The notes beneath the pieces are model-generated. The model made no database searches, had not been told where the DNA came from, and worked only from the letters and a program-made list of their open reading frames with translations. 64,000 nt of DNA from an uncultured delta proteobacterium. GTDB lineage: Bacteria; Myxococcota; Myxococcia; Myxococcales; 40CM-4-68-19. The translations under genes and the position numbers were made by a program. The stretch covers positions 40,703 to 104,702 of the forward strand of contig CAIWCD010000034.1 of assembly GCA_903911145.1 (NCBI GenBank), given 5' to 3'. Of this stretch, positions 51,403 to 59,303 are shown piece after piece. Positions within the stretch are counted from its first letter, which is position 1. Each line of letters opens with the position of its first letter.

Positions 51403-52212
51403 CTACTCCTCAACGCCGCGCCTGCTCGGATCCAGCAGGCGCGGCAAGCTCACGCTCAGCTCCGAGCGCAGGAGCCGGAAGATGCTCCCCACTTCGGAGC
51501 GGGTCGTCGCGAGCTCCTGGCCGAGCGCCTGCTCCACCTCGGTCAGGATCTGCGCGCGCGCCGCCACCAGCCAGCGGCTCACCGTCATCCGATGTGTCTG
51601 GTAGATGGTCGCGATGCGCGAGGTGGTGAGGCCGTGCAGGTAGTGCAGCTCCAGCACCCGCCGATCGCGCGCGTTGAGTGCCGAGAGCGAAGCCTTCACC
51701 GCACGACCGAACGGCTCGCGCAACCCGGCCTTCAGCGACGCGCGCGCCGCACCACTCGTGACGAGCGCATCCTGCGTCTGCTCGGAAAGCGGCTCGTCGT
51801 CTCTCTGCACGCGCCGCGCATCGATGGCTGCACGCACGGCGATCGCTTCGAGCCAGCGGTGGAGGCTTCCGCGGCCGTTGAAGCTCGCAAGCTTCGGCAC
51901 AGCGCCTCCCGCACCGAGCAGCTTCACGCGAAGCTCCTGCACGAGATCTTCGACGGCCACGCCCTGTGAGACGAAGCGCTCAAGCGCGCGAGGAAGGCGC
52001 GAGAGGTGCTGCTGCTCGAGGAGTCGCAGCGCGGCCGGCTGTCCGGTCAGGCATGCCTGCGCGAGATAGAGCCCCGCGTGATCGAGCGCGTCGATGCGCT
52101 CCTGCTCGTTCGGCCCCACGGCGGTCTGCAGACGGGCCGCGAACGCCTCGAGCGAAAGCTCGACGCCCGCGTTCGCCGTGCGCGCCTTCTCCCAATGCAC
52201 TCGCGGGTCCAT
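51403..52212 (-). CDS. Sigma-70 family RNA polymerase sigma factor (Myxococcales family 1-like)
   Basis: 269 aa. Region 2 is at about 90-165 (EDLVQELRVKLLGAG, FNGRGSLHRWLEAIAVRAAI), region 4 at about 195-245 (SALNARDRRVLELHYLHGL, TTSRIATIYQTHRMTVSRWL as HTH). The N-terminus is longer than in ordinary ECF sigmas, and the C-terminus extends after region 4. Layout and length recall TIGR03001 (Sig-70_gmx1), a family described from Myxococcales. It is 13 bp downstream of the kinase gene on the same strand, so sigma and kinases are likely co-transcribed. Confidence 0.85.
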   Translation of the reverse strand: MDPRVHWEKARTANAGVELSLEAFAARLQTAVGPNEQERIDALDHAGLYLAQACLTGQPAALRLLEQQHLSRLPRALERFVSQGVAVEDLVQELRVKLLGAGGAVPKLASFNGRGSLHRWLEAIAVRAAIDARRVQRDDEPLSEQTQDALVTSGAARASLKAGLREPFGRAVKASLSALNARDRRVLELHYLHGLTTSRIATIYQTHRMTVSRWLVAARAQILTEVEQALGQELATTRSEVGSIFRLLRSELSVSLPRLLDPSRRGVEE

Positions 52213-52225
52213 GACGTCACACTAC

Positions 52226-55198
52226 TCAATCGGGTCGATGCGCGGCCAGCAGCGTGTCGATCGCGTGCAAGCTCTCCTTGGCATCCGGCACGGGCGCAGG
52301 CTCGCGCGCGTAGAACTCGCGCGCCTGCAGGGCGATCAAGCGCGCTCGAACAGAGTGGCCGCTCTCCCCCCAGAGCGCGCGGGCGAGCAGCAGCCTCGTC
52401 TCGGCCAGATCGGCAGGATCACCGCTCGCCTTTTCTTCAATCGCGAGACCTCTCTCCAGCGAGGCAACAGCTTGCCTGAACCTGCGCAGGCCGAGCTGCG
52501 CTGCGCCCGTGACCGTGAGGGCTGCGCCGGTATACGGGTGGTCGGGACCGAGAGCATGCTCGAAGATCTGCAGCGCGTGCGCGAGCGGGACCAGCGCCTC
52601 GGAGCGCCGCCCCGCATGCTCCAACGCCTCTCCCAGGTTGTTGAGCGAAATGCCGACATCGATGCTCTCTGGCCCGAGAACCCGTTCTCGAAGAGCGAGC
52701 GCGCGCCGATGTTCGGAGATGGCCAGTTCATCCTGTCCCATCGTCTTATGGAGGACAGCCAGATTACTCAACGCATCTGCGCTGCCCAGAGCCCCGTCCG
52801 GGAGCTTGTCAAAGATGGCGATCGCGCGCCGATACGCTGCCTCCGCCTCGTCGCGCTGTCCCAACTTGAAGAGAGCCATTCCCAGATTGTTCGAGATGCT
52901 GGCGAGGCTGTGCTGCTGGGGAGGCTGGATCTTCTCGTGGATGGCCAGCGCGCGCTTCTCGAACTGCACGGCCTCTTCGGTGTGCCCCTGCTCCGCGAGC
53001 AGCATGCCGAGATTGATGAGCGTCGCCGCAGACTGGGGATGACCTGCACCCAGCGTCTGCTCGAACACCTCCAGCGCGAGGCGATCCGCCGCAACCGCCT
53101 CGTCTGACTTTCCCAGATCGCCGAGAGCCCCCGCGATTGCGGTGAGGGTCTTCCCTTCGCTTCTTCCGTCCCGCGGCTGCCTTCGCTTCTCGAAAGCGAG
53201 CGCACGCTGCAGCAGGACCAGCGCCTTGTCCGGGTGGCTCCGTTCGAGTTCGTGGAGCGCGACCATATACATGGCGGGGCCCTCGGAATCGTGGTCTCGC
53301 TCAAGCAGCGCGAGCACGCTCTGGGAGAGCGAGTCCGCCTCGGGCCCGATCGCCTCCGGAGTGCCACGGAGCGACCGGAGCAGAGAGAGGCGGACCCAAA
53401 GCAGCGTCGAGTCGTCTCCTGCCGCGGTGGCAGCCAACTCTGCGGCGTGCAGCGTCTTGCGCCCCTCGGCCAAGTCTCCCCGGAATCCTTGCAGAGCCCC
53501 GAGGCGGTAGAGGCTCTCCGCCTCGAGCGGACGGTAGCCAATCTTCTTCGCCGCGGCGGCGGTCGGCTCTGCCAGCGTGCGCTCCTCGTCGAAGCGAAAC
53601 GCGTCATCGAGCGCCTTGGCCTGCGAGACTCGCTCGAACTGCTCCGCGATCTGGCGGCGCACCGCGGGGTCGCGCGGAAGAGGAACGCGCGCAGAGAGCT
53701 TGTCGAGCGCCGCGCAATCGTCGATCGACGAGAGATTCGCCGCGGCGGTCGCGGCGTGCTCGACGAGCGCAGCATCGGCCTTCGCGAGCAGCGAGACCTG
53801 CGTCTTGAATTCGGCGAGCCGTCGATCGAGGCAGCTCATGCGCGCATCGAGAAGTTCACTCGACTGCTCGTGGCGCAGCGCCGTCGCTTCGCAGGCCTGC
53901 GTGCGCATCGCGATCCAGTCGGCCGCATAGCGATCAAAGTCCCGCTCGATCGAATCGGCCGCACTCGCGGCAAAGGGGAGCTGCGTAGCGAGGATCGCGC
54001 GCCGCACCGCGGGCTTCTGGTCGGGCCAGAGGCCTGCCAGATACCGCTCGCTCCCGCGGCAGACGCGATCGCGCGAAACCTGGAGCGTGAACAGCCCGGC
54101 CGCGCCCAGCGCGAGGATCACGAGCGGCACGACCACGCGCTTCATCACGCGCATCCGATCGCGCGCGAGCAGGCGCAGCAGTTCGCGCAACGTCTCGAAG
54201 CGATCTCCCGGCGCGACAGAGAGGCCTCGTGCGAGTGCGCGCTCAATCCAGCCGGGCACGCGCGCACTGCGGGGGATCGCTGCGGGCGCACCGGTTTCAA
54301 CCGCGAGACGGAGCTCGTCGATCGTCTTGCCCGCGAAGGGCCGCTTTCCGCAGAGCGCTTCGTAGAGCGAGACGCAGAACGAGAACTGATCGGCGCGCGC
54401 GTCGGCGGGCTGACCTGCGAACTGCTCCGGCGCCATGTACGCGGGCGTTCCGAGGACGGCACCGGTCCGGGTCAACGAGCTGGGGAGCGCGTCGCGCGTC
54501 TCTCCTGCAACGGGCGCCGACGACGGAATGCGCGAGAGTCCGAAGTCGATGACCCGCACGCGTCCATCAGCGCCGACGAGAACATTGTCCGGCTTGAAGT
54601 CGCGATGCGCGATGCCCGCTTCGTGTGCGGTCGCGAGGCCCTCTCCCGCTTGCAGGAAGATCTGGAGAATCTCACTGCGCGTCCGCTTCCCGGTCTGCAG
54701 CCAGGCCACCACGGTCGGGCCTTCGATGTACTCCATCGCGACGTAGACCTGCTCATCCGCGATCCCGACATCGAACACCGCGACGATGTTCGGATGGGCG
54801 AGCCGCGCGAGCGATTGCGCCTCGCGCAGGATCCGCGCATTTCCCTCAGCGCCGAGCGCGGCGACGCTCTCCGGCCGCAGCAGCTTGATGGCCACCTTGC
54901 GCTGGAGCTCCGGATCGAACCCGGCATAGACGACGCCCATCCCGCCCGAGCCGAGTCGATGGAGCACGACGTAGCGGCCGATGTGTGCGCCGGGAGCGAG
55001 TGTCGGCGCGAGTGTGTCGATGGTTGGCGTTGCCCCCGGAGGCGTCGCGAGACCCTTCTCGTCGCTGCCCCCTGCGAGAATGCCGAGCAGTTCACCGCAG
55101 GCCGCACAGCTCTCGACGTGCGCGCGCAGAGCCGGCGCGTCGGCCGGACTGGAGCCCGCGATGAGTTCGAGCAGCGCTTCTTCGGAAGGGCACTCCAT
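52226..55198 (-). CDS. Receptor-like Ser/Thr kinase with N-terminal zinc finger and TPR repeats (copy 1)
   Basis: 990 aa. Residues 1-40 form an anti-sigma-type zinc finger (HVESCAACGELLG, H-x3-C-x2-C). The kinase domain (75-340) has GSGGMGVVYAG, Lys105 (VAIKLL), catalytic HRDFKPDN with Asp200, DFG 218-220 and APEQ. One membrane segment (354-374) leads to a long TPR-rich region (about 560-960, e.g. LSNLAVLHKTMGQDELAIS; SLNNLGEALEHAGRRSEALV). The ATG 55198 (MECPSEEALLEL) is shared by copy 2. It lies between copy 2 and the sigma gene on the same strand. The region to about residue 260 is nearly identical to copy 2, a tandem duplication. Confidence 0.92.
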   Translation of the reverse strand: MECPSEEALLELIAGSSPADAPALRAHVESCAACGELLGILAGGSDEKGLATPPGATPTIDTLAPTLAPGAHIGRYVVLHRLGSGGMGVVYAGFDPELQRKVAIKLLRPESVAALGAEGNARILREAQSLARLAHPNIVAVFDVGIADEQVYVAMEYIEGPTVVAWLQTGKRTRSEILQIFLQAGEGLATAHEAGIAHRDFKPDNVLVGADGRVRVIDFGLSRIPSSAPVAGETRDALPSSLTRTGAVLGTPAYMAPEQFAGQPADARADQFSFCVSLYEALCGKRPFAGKTIDELRLAVETGAPAAIPRSARVPGWIERALARGLSVAPGDRFETLRELLRLLARDRMRVMKRVVVPLVILALGAAGLFTLQVSRDRVCRGSERYLAGLWPDQKPAVRRAILATQLPFAASAADSIERDFDRYAADWIAMRTQACEATALRHEQSSELLDARMSCLDRRLAEFKTQVSLLAKADAALVEHAATAAANLSSIDDCAALDKLSARVPLPRDPAVRRQIAEQFERVSQAKALDDAFRFDEERTLAEPTAAAAKKIGYRPLEAESLYRLGALQGFRGDLAEGRKTLHAAELAATAAGDDSTLLWVRLSLLRSLRGTPEAIGPEADSLSQSVLALLERDHDSEGPAMYMVALHELERSHPDKALVLLQRALAFEKRRQPRDGRSEGKTLTAIAGALGDLGKSDEAVAADRLALEVFEQTLGAGHPQSAATLINLGMLLAEQGHTEEAVQFEKRALAIHEKIQPPQQHSLASISNNLGMALFKLGQRDEAEAAYRRAIAIFDKLPDGALGSADALSNLAVLHKTMGQDELAISEHRRALALRERVLGPESIDVGISLNNLGEALEHAGRRSEALVPLAHALQIFEHALGPDHPYTGAALTVTGAAQLGLRRFRQAVASLERGLAIEEKASGDPADLAETRLLLARALWGESGHSVRARLIALQAREFYAREPAPVPDAKESLHAIDTLLAAHRPD

Positions 55199-55247
55199 GC
55201 CGCTGCGTTGTCTCACACGCGCAAGCGGACCGCGCGCAACGAACAGC

Positions 55248-58200
55248 TCACTTCACGCGAACCTCATCCGCCCTGCGCGCTGCTCGACCATTCGTTTCCA
55301 GCCACTTCGCGACTGCCTCGCGCTGCTTCGCGAAACTCGCGCCCCGTGCGGCATATCCATCCCGCGCCTGCTCAGCGAGATGACGCGCAGATTCGAGATC
55401 GCGCGCCGGGTCTGCGTTCACTGCGAGCAGTGCTTTTGCGAGGAGAAAATGCGCGCGATCGCGATCGACGAGATCGTCGAACTCGGCCTCCGGCGGCGGC
55501 AGCGCGGATATCCGGGTTAATCGAGCGAATGCCGCATGCGGCGAATCGTGCAGCTCGACTTCCGCGAGAGCCAGTTCGCGATCGATCGACCTGAACGCAT
55601 CCGCGCCGTTGGTGCGCGCGCCCTCGATCGCGTGTTCGAATTCTCGTCGCGCCTCCTCGTATCGGCCTTCTTTCGCCTCCAACAGACCGAAGCCATAAGC
55701 CGTCCCCGCAGACTCCGCGGCTCGATCCTTGGATGTCTCCTCCGCGGCCCGCACGGCCTCGAGCAGCAGTCGCGCTTCCTGGAGTTTGCCCATATCGATC
55801 AAGAGCGCAGCGATGTCTCTGCTGAGATAGATCACTCTCGGACTGCTGGGCCTCGGATCGGCACGCTTCGCAATCGCGAGAGCGTTCTCCAGCCGTTGCT
55901 TCGCTTCATCGAATCGTCCGAGCTGCTGGAGCGCCCGTCCGGCAAGCTTTTCGGCCTGGTACTCCCCGGGGCGCGAACGGAAGTAGGGCGCCGCCCGCTC
56001 TGCGGCGGCGAGCGCTTGAGCAGGATCGTCTCTGACGAACGCATTTCCCAGACCGATCAATCCATTGGCTACATCACCTGAGTCAGGACCTTGTGTCCGC
56101 TCGCTCACAGAGATGGCGTGCTGGAGGCGCTTGCGCGCGTCCAACGTGCGAATGCCGGTCTCAACTTCCGCCAGAGCCCGCTCGGCGCGCACACTCGCCG
56201 CGTGCTCGGATCCATAGTGCGAGACAGTCAGATTGAACGATTCCTCGAGTGTCTGCAGCGCCTGGTGAAACTGAATGTTCTGGTTTTGCCGCCCACCGAG
56301 CTCATCGAGCACCATCCTCATCAACGGGATGTTGTCTGGCACCTTCCGTGCCCAGACGAGCGCCTCTTCGGAATGCCGAAGCGCTGCGCGAGGGTCTCCA
56401 GCGCTGGTTGCGAGCACAGATCGCTCCAGCTCCAGTCGCGCGTGCAGTTCTGCGTCGTCGCCAACTCGCTCCACTGCCGCCGTCGCCAACAGCTCTGCGC
56501 GCGAGGCCTCCTGCATGTGCCCCGCGTAATCATTCGCATCGATCAGGTTGATGCACGCGCGCGCCAGCGTGCGATCGTCGCGAGCCCGCAGGGCCGCCGC
56601 CTGCGCTTCATGGAGGGTTTGTATCCCCGCTTCATCTTGACCGGCAAAGTAGCGGGCCGTCCCCAACAACAAGAGAACGCGCGCTTCAATCGGGGGAAAC
56701 CGGAGCTCCCTGGCTTGCGCGAGCAGCTGCTCGCCCGAGTCGACCGTCTGCTGTTCGTGGCCGGCATAGAGTTGGATGTTCATCGTCGCCACGCGCTGCT
56801 GGAGCGCATCGACCTGCGGCTTCTGCTCTGCGGTTGGCGCAGTCAGATCGCGCAGCGCGCGTGCATCGGCGCAGCCCGCGAGCGACTGCAGCGTTCCCGC
56901 GATTGCAACTGCGTGGGTCACGACGTCGTTGTCCGACTTCGAGAACAACTGCGCTGCAGCCGATAACCCGTGCAGGCGATCGTCGAGGCAGGCCATGCGC
57001 AGATCGAGCAGCTCAGGCGATTGCTCACCGCGCAGCACCGTTGCCTGGCAGGCCTCGGTGCGCATCGCGGTCCACTCCGCGGCATATCGATCGAATGCTT
57101 TCGAGACGGTGTTCCACGCCGCGTCCGCATAGGGAAGTTTCGTCGCGAGGATCGAGTTGCGGATCGTCTCTCGCTGCGCCGGATCCCAGATGCCCGCAAG
57201 CCTGGCCTCGGCGCCTCGGCACTCACCGGCGCGACGTGCGGTGCGCACGAGGAGAAAACCACTCAATGCGAGCAGCAGGAGTCCGGCGATGCTTGCAACC
57301 CAGATCCGCCGAGCGCGCGCGGGATCGTTCGAGAGTCGGGCGAGCAGCAGCTTCATCGACGCCGGACGATCTCGCGGATCGGCGTTCAATCCAGAGCGCA
57401 GCGCGCGCTTGATCCACTCGGGCACCGGACTGTTCGTGAAGCGAATCTGCTGTTCGGCAATCGCGCGCGCGATGGTTTCGAGCGAGTCCCCCGCGAAAGG
57501 ACGAACGCCAAACAACGACTCGTGCAGCGCGACGCAGAAGCTGAAGAGATCCGAGCGCGCATCGGCAGGCTTGCCGGCGAGCTGCTCCGGCGCCATGTAC
57601 GCGGGCGTTCCGAGGACCGCGCCGGTTCGGGTGAGTGAGCCGGCACTTGCGATGCGCGTTTCACCTGCGGCCTGGGCGGGCGAGGGATCGCGAGAGAGTC
57701 CGAAGTCGATGACCCGCACGCGGCCATCGGCGCCGACAAGGACGTTGTCCGGCTTGAAGTCTCGGTGAACGATGCCCGCTTCGTGCGCCGTCGCGAGGCC
57801 CTCTCCGGCTTGCAGGAAGACCTGGAGAATCTCCGCGCGCGTCCGCCTGCCGCTCTGCAGCCAGGCTGCCACGGTCTGGCCTTCGATGTACTCCATCGCG
57901 ACGTAGACCTGCTCATCCACAAGCCCGACATCGAACACCGCGACGATGTTCGGATGGGCGAGCCGCGCGAGCGACTGCGCCTCGCGCAGGATCCGCGCAT
58001 TTCCTTCTGCGCCGAGTGCAGCGACGCTCTCCGGCCGCAGCAGCTTGATGGCCACCTTGCGCTGGAGCTCCGGATCGAACCCGGCATAGACGACGCCCAT
58101 CCCGCCCGAGCCGAGTCGATGGAGCACGACATAGCGGCCGATGAGTGCGCCGGCAGCGAGCGTCGGTGCGAGCGTGTCTGCAGAGGGCTGCGCTGCGAGA

Positions 58201-58355
58201 GGCTTCTCGCCTTGCTCATCGCTCTGCGCTGCGAGGATTCCGAGGAGTTCGCCGCATGCGGCACAGCTCTCGACGTGCGCGCGCAGCGCTGGCGCGTGGG
58301 CTGCGTCGGTGCCGTCGACGAGTTCGAGCAGCGCTTCTTCGGAAGGGCACTCCAT
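55248..58355 (-). CDS. Receptor-like Ser/Thr kinase with N-terminal zinc finger and TPR repeats (copy 2)
   Basis: 1035 aa. Same layout as copy 1: zinc finger HVESCAACGELLG, kinase domain with GSGGMGVVYAG, VAIKLL, HRDFKPDN and DFG, a membrane segment (WVASIAGLLLLALSGFLLV) and a TPR-like tail that has diverged strongly from copy 1 (LEESFNLTVSHYGSEHAAS; LGRFDEAKQRLENALAIAKR). The very C-terminal codons (RRADEVRVK) lie in DNA that also resembles the end of the plsC gene. Start MECPSEEALLEL at 58355; a frame to 58397 adds 14 unlikely residues. Different sensor tails on twin kinases suggest different ligands feeding one pathway. Confidence 0.92.
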   Translation of the reverse strand: MECPSEEALLELVDGTDAAHAPALRAHVESCAACGELLGILAAQSDEQGEKPLAAQPSADTLAPTLAAGALIGRYVVLHRLGSGGMGVVYAGFDPELQRKVAIKLLRPESVAALGAEGNARILREAQSLARLAHPNIVAVFDVGLVDEQVYVAMEYIEGQTVAAWLQSGRRTRAEILQVFLQAGEGLATAHEAGIVHRDFKPDNVLVGADGRVRVIDFGLSRDPSPAQAAGETRIASAGSLTRTGAVLGTPAYMAPEQLAGKPADARSDLFSFCVALHESLFGVRPFAGDSLETIARAIAEQQIRFTNSPVPEWIKRALRSGLNADPRDRPASMKLLLARLSNDPARARRIWVASIAGLLLLALSGFLLVRTARRAGECRGAEARLAGIWDPAQRETIRNSILATKLPYADAAWNTVSKAFDRYAAEWTAMRTEACQATVLRGEQSPELLDLRMACLDDRLHGLSAAAQLFSKSDNDVVTHAVAIAGTLQSLAGCADARALRDLTAPTAEQKPQVDALQQRVATMNIQLYAGHEQQTVDSGEQLLAQARELRFPPIEARVLLLLGTARYFAGQDEAGIQTLHEAQAAALRARDDRTLARACINLIDANDYAGHMQEASRAELLATAAVERVGDDAELHARLELERSVLATSAGDPRAALRHSEEALVWARKVPDNIPLMRMVLDELGGRQNQNIQFHQALQTLEESFNLTVSHYGSEHAASVRAERALAEVETGIRTLDARKRLQHAISVSERTQGPDSGDVANGLIGLGNAFVRDDPAQALAAAERAAPYFRSRPGEYQAEKLAGRALQQLGRFDEAKQRLENALAIAKRADPRPSSPRVIYLSRDIAALLIDMGKLQEARLLLEAVRAAEETSKDRAAESAGTAYGFGLLEAKEGRYEEARREFEHAIEGARTNGADAFRSIDRELALAEVELHDSPHAAFARLTRISALPPPEAEFDDLVDRDRAHFLLAKALLAVNADPARDLESARHLAEQARDGYAARGASFAKQREAVAKWLETNGRAARRADEVRVK

Positions 58356-58421
58356 GCGGCCGTGTTGTCTCACAGGAGCGACTGGACCGGGCGCCACGGC
58401 CAGCTCACTTCCAACCGAACT

Positions 58422-59141
58422 TCATCCGGCCTGCGTGCTGCACTCGACATGCGGCTGCTCGATCGCCTCCATCACGCGCGAGAGCACGCGGTCGATGCCG
58501 GCTGCGGGATCGAACTCAAGCGGTTGCTTGAAGCGGACAGAGAGCGCCGAGCCGGCCTGGCGAATCTTCAGACCCGACTTGTCAAACGTCTCGCGGAAAC
58601 CGGCGAGCACCACCGGCACGACTGTGGGCCGGTTCGCGCAGATGAGGTGCGCGGTGCCGCGTCGACCGGGGGCGCCCGGCTGCGTCGTGCCCTGCGGAAA
58701 GGTGAAGACCCAACCTTCCTTCAACGCCCGATCGATGGCGGAGAGATCGCCCGTATCCACAGCGCGCGAGATCGCCTTCTCGCCATCGCGCCAGGTTCGC
58801 CGCACGCAGACAGCGCCGCCCGCCGCGAAGAAGCGAGGCAACAGGCCGCGCCGCTCCATCGTCTCCTGCGCGGCGATGAACGAGATGTGCAGCGGCGCGC
58901 GCACGCCCGCGAACAGCGAGGCGCGGCTGCGCGTGAGCCCGTGATACATCGCGATCACGTCGAGAAACCAAGTCTGGTGATTGGCGACGAAGAGCACGTT
59001 CGTGTCGGGAAGATCGCCGAGATGTTCGCGGCCGCTCACCGACAGACGGTTGCGGATTCCCAGGTGCCAGAAGCTGCCCGCACCGCAGAGCGCAAGCACG
59101 ACCCGCTTGAACGAGCGCTTCGCGAAGGATGAATCCTGCAT
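58422..59141 (-). CDS. plsC: 1-acyl-glycerol-3-phosphate acyltransferase (PlsC family)
   Basis: 239 aa. The acyltransferase motif I is NHQTWFLD (H-x4-D), motif III FPQGTTQPGA (the FPEGT site, here FPQG), then VVPVVLAGF (motif IV). It attaches acyl groups to lysophosphatidate or similar lipids at the inner membrane. The Q in place of the usual E of FPEGT is unusual. ATG 59141 is preferred to the open frame to 59180. It diverges from the acetoacetyl-CoA-synthetase fusion across about 160 bp; its 3' end is partly duplicated before kinase copy 1. Confidence 0.88.
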   Translation of the reverse strand: MQDSSFAKRSFKRVVLALCGAGSFWHLGIRNRLSVSGREHLGDLPDTNVLFVANHQTWFLDVIAMYHGLTRSRASLFAGVRAPLHISFIAAQETMERRGLLPRFFAAGGAVCVRRTWRDGEKAISRAVDTGDLSAIDRALKEGWVFTFPQGTTQPGAPGRRGTAHLICANRPTVVPVVLAGFRETFDKSGLKIRQAGSALSVRFKQPLEFDPAAGIDRVLSRVMEAIEQPHVECSTQAG

Positions 59142-59303
59142 GGGTCTCCAGCGCCACCACGTTCGGCAGCAGGACACCATCGCGAGCGATTGTCATCAGA
59201 TGGTCATGTCTCCCCTCGACCAGGGTCCGCAGACAGCAGAGAGAAAGTGTGCGACGTCCTCGAAACGCGATCGTCGGCCACGCACTCCGGTTCGCCAGAC
59301 CCC

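Noticed and set aside
53234..55594. Plus-strand frame of 786 codons opposite the kinase genes
   Set aside because: Antisense shadow; the minus strand has kinase and TPR motifs throughout.
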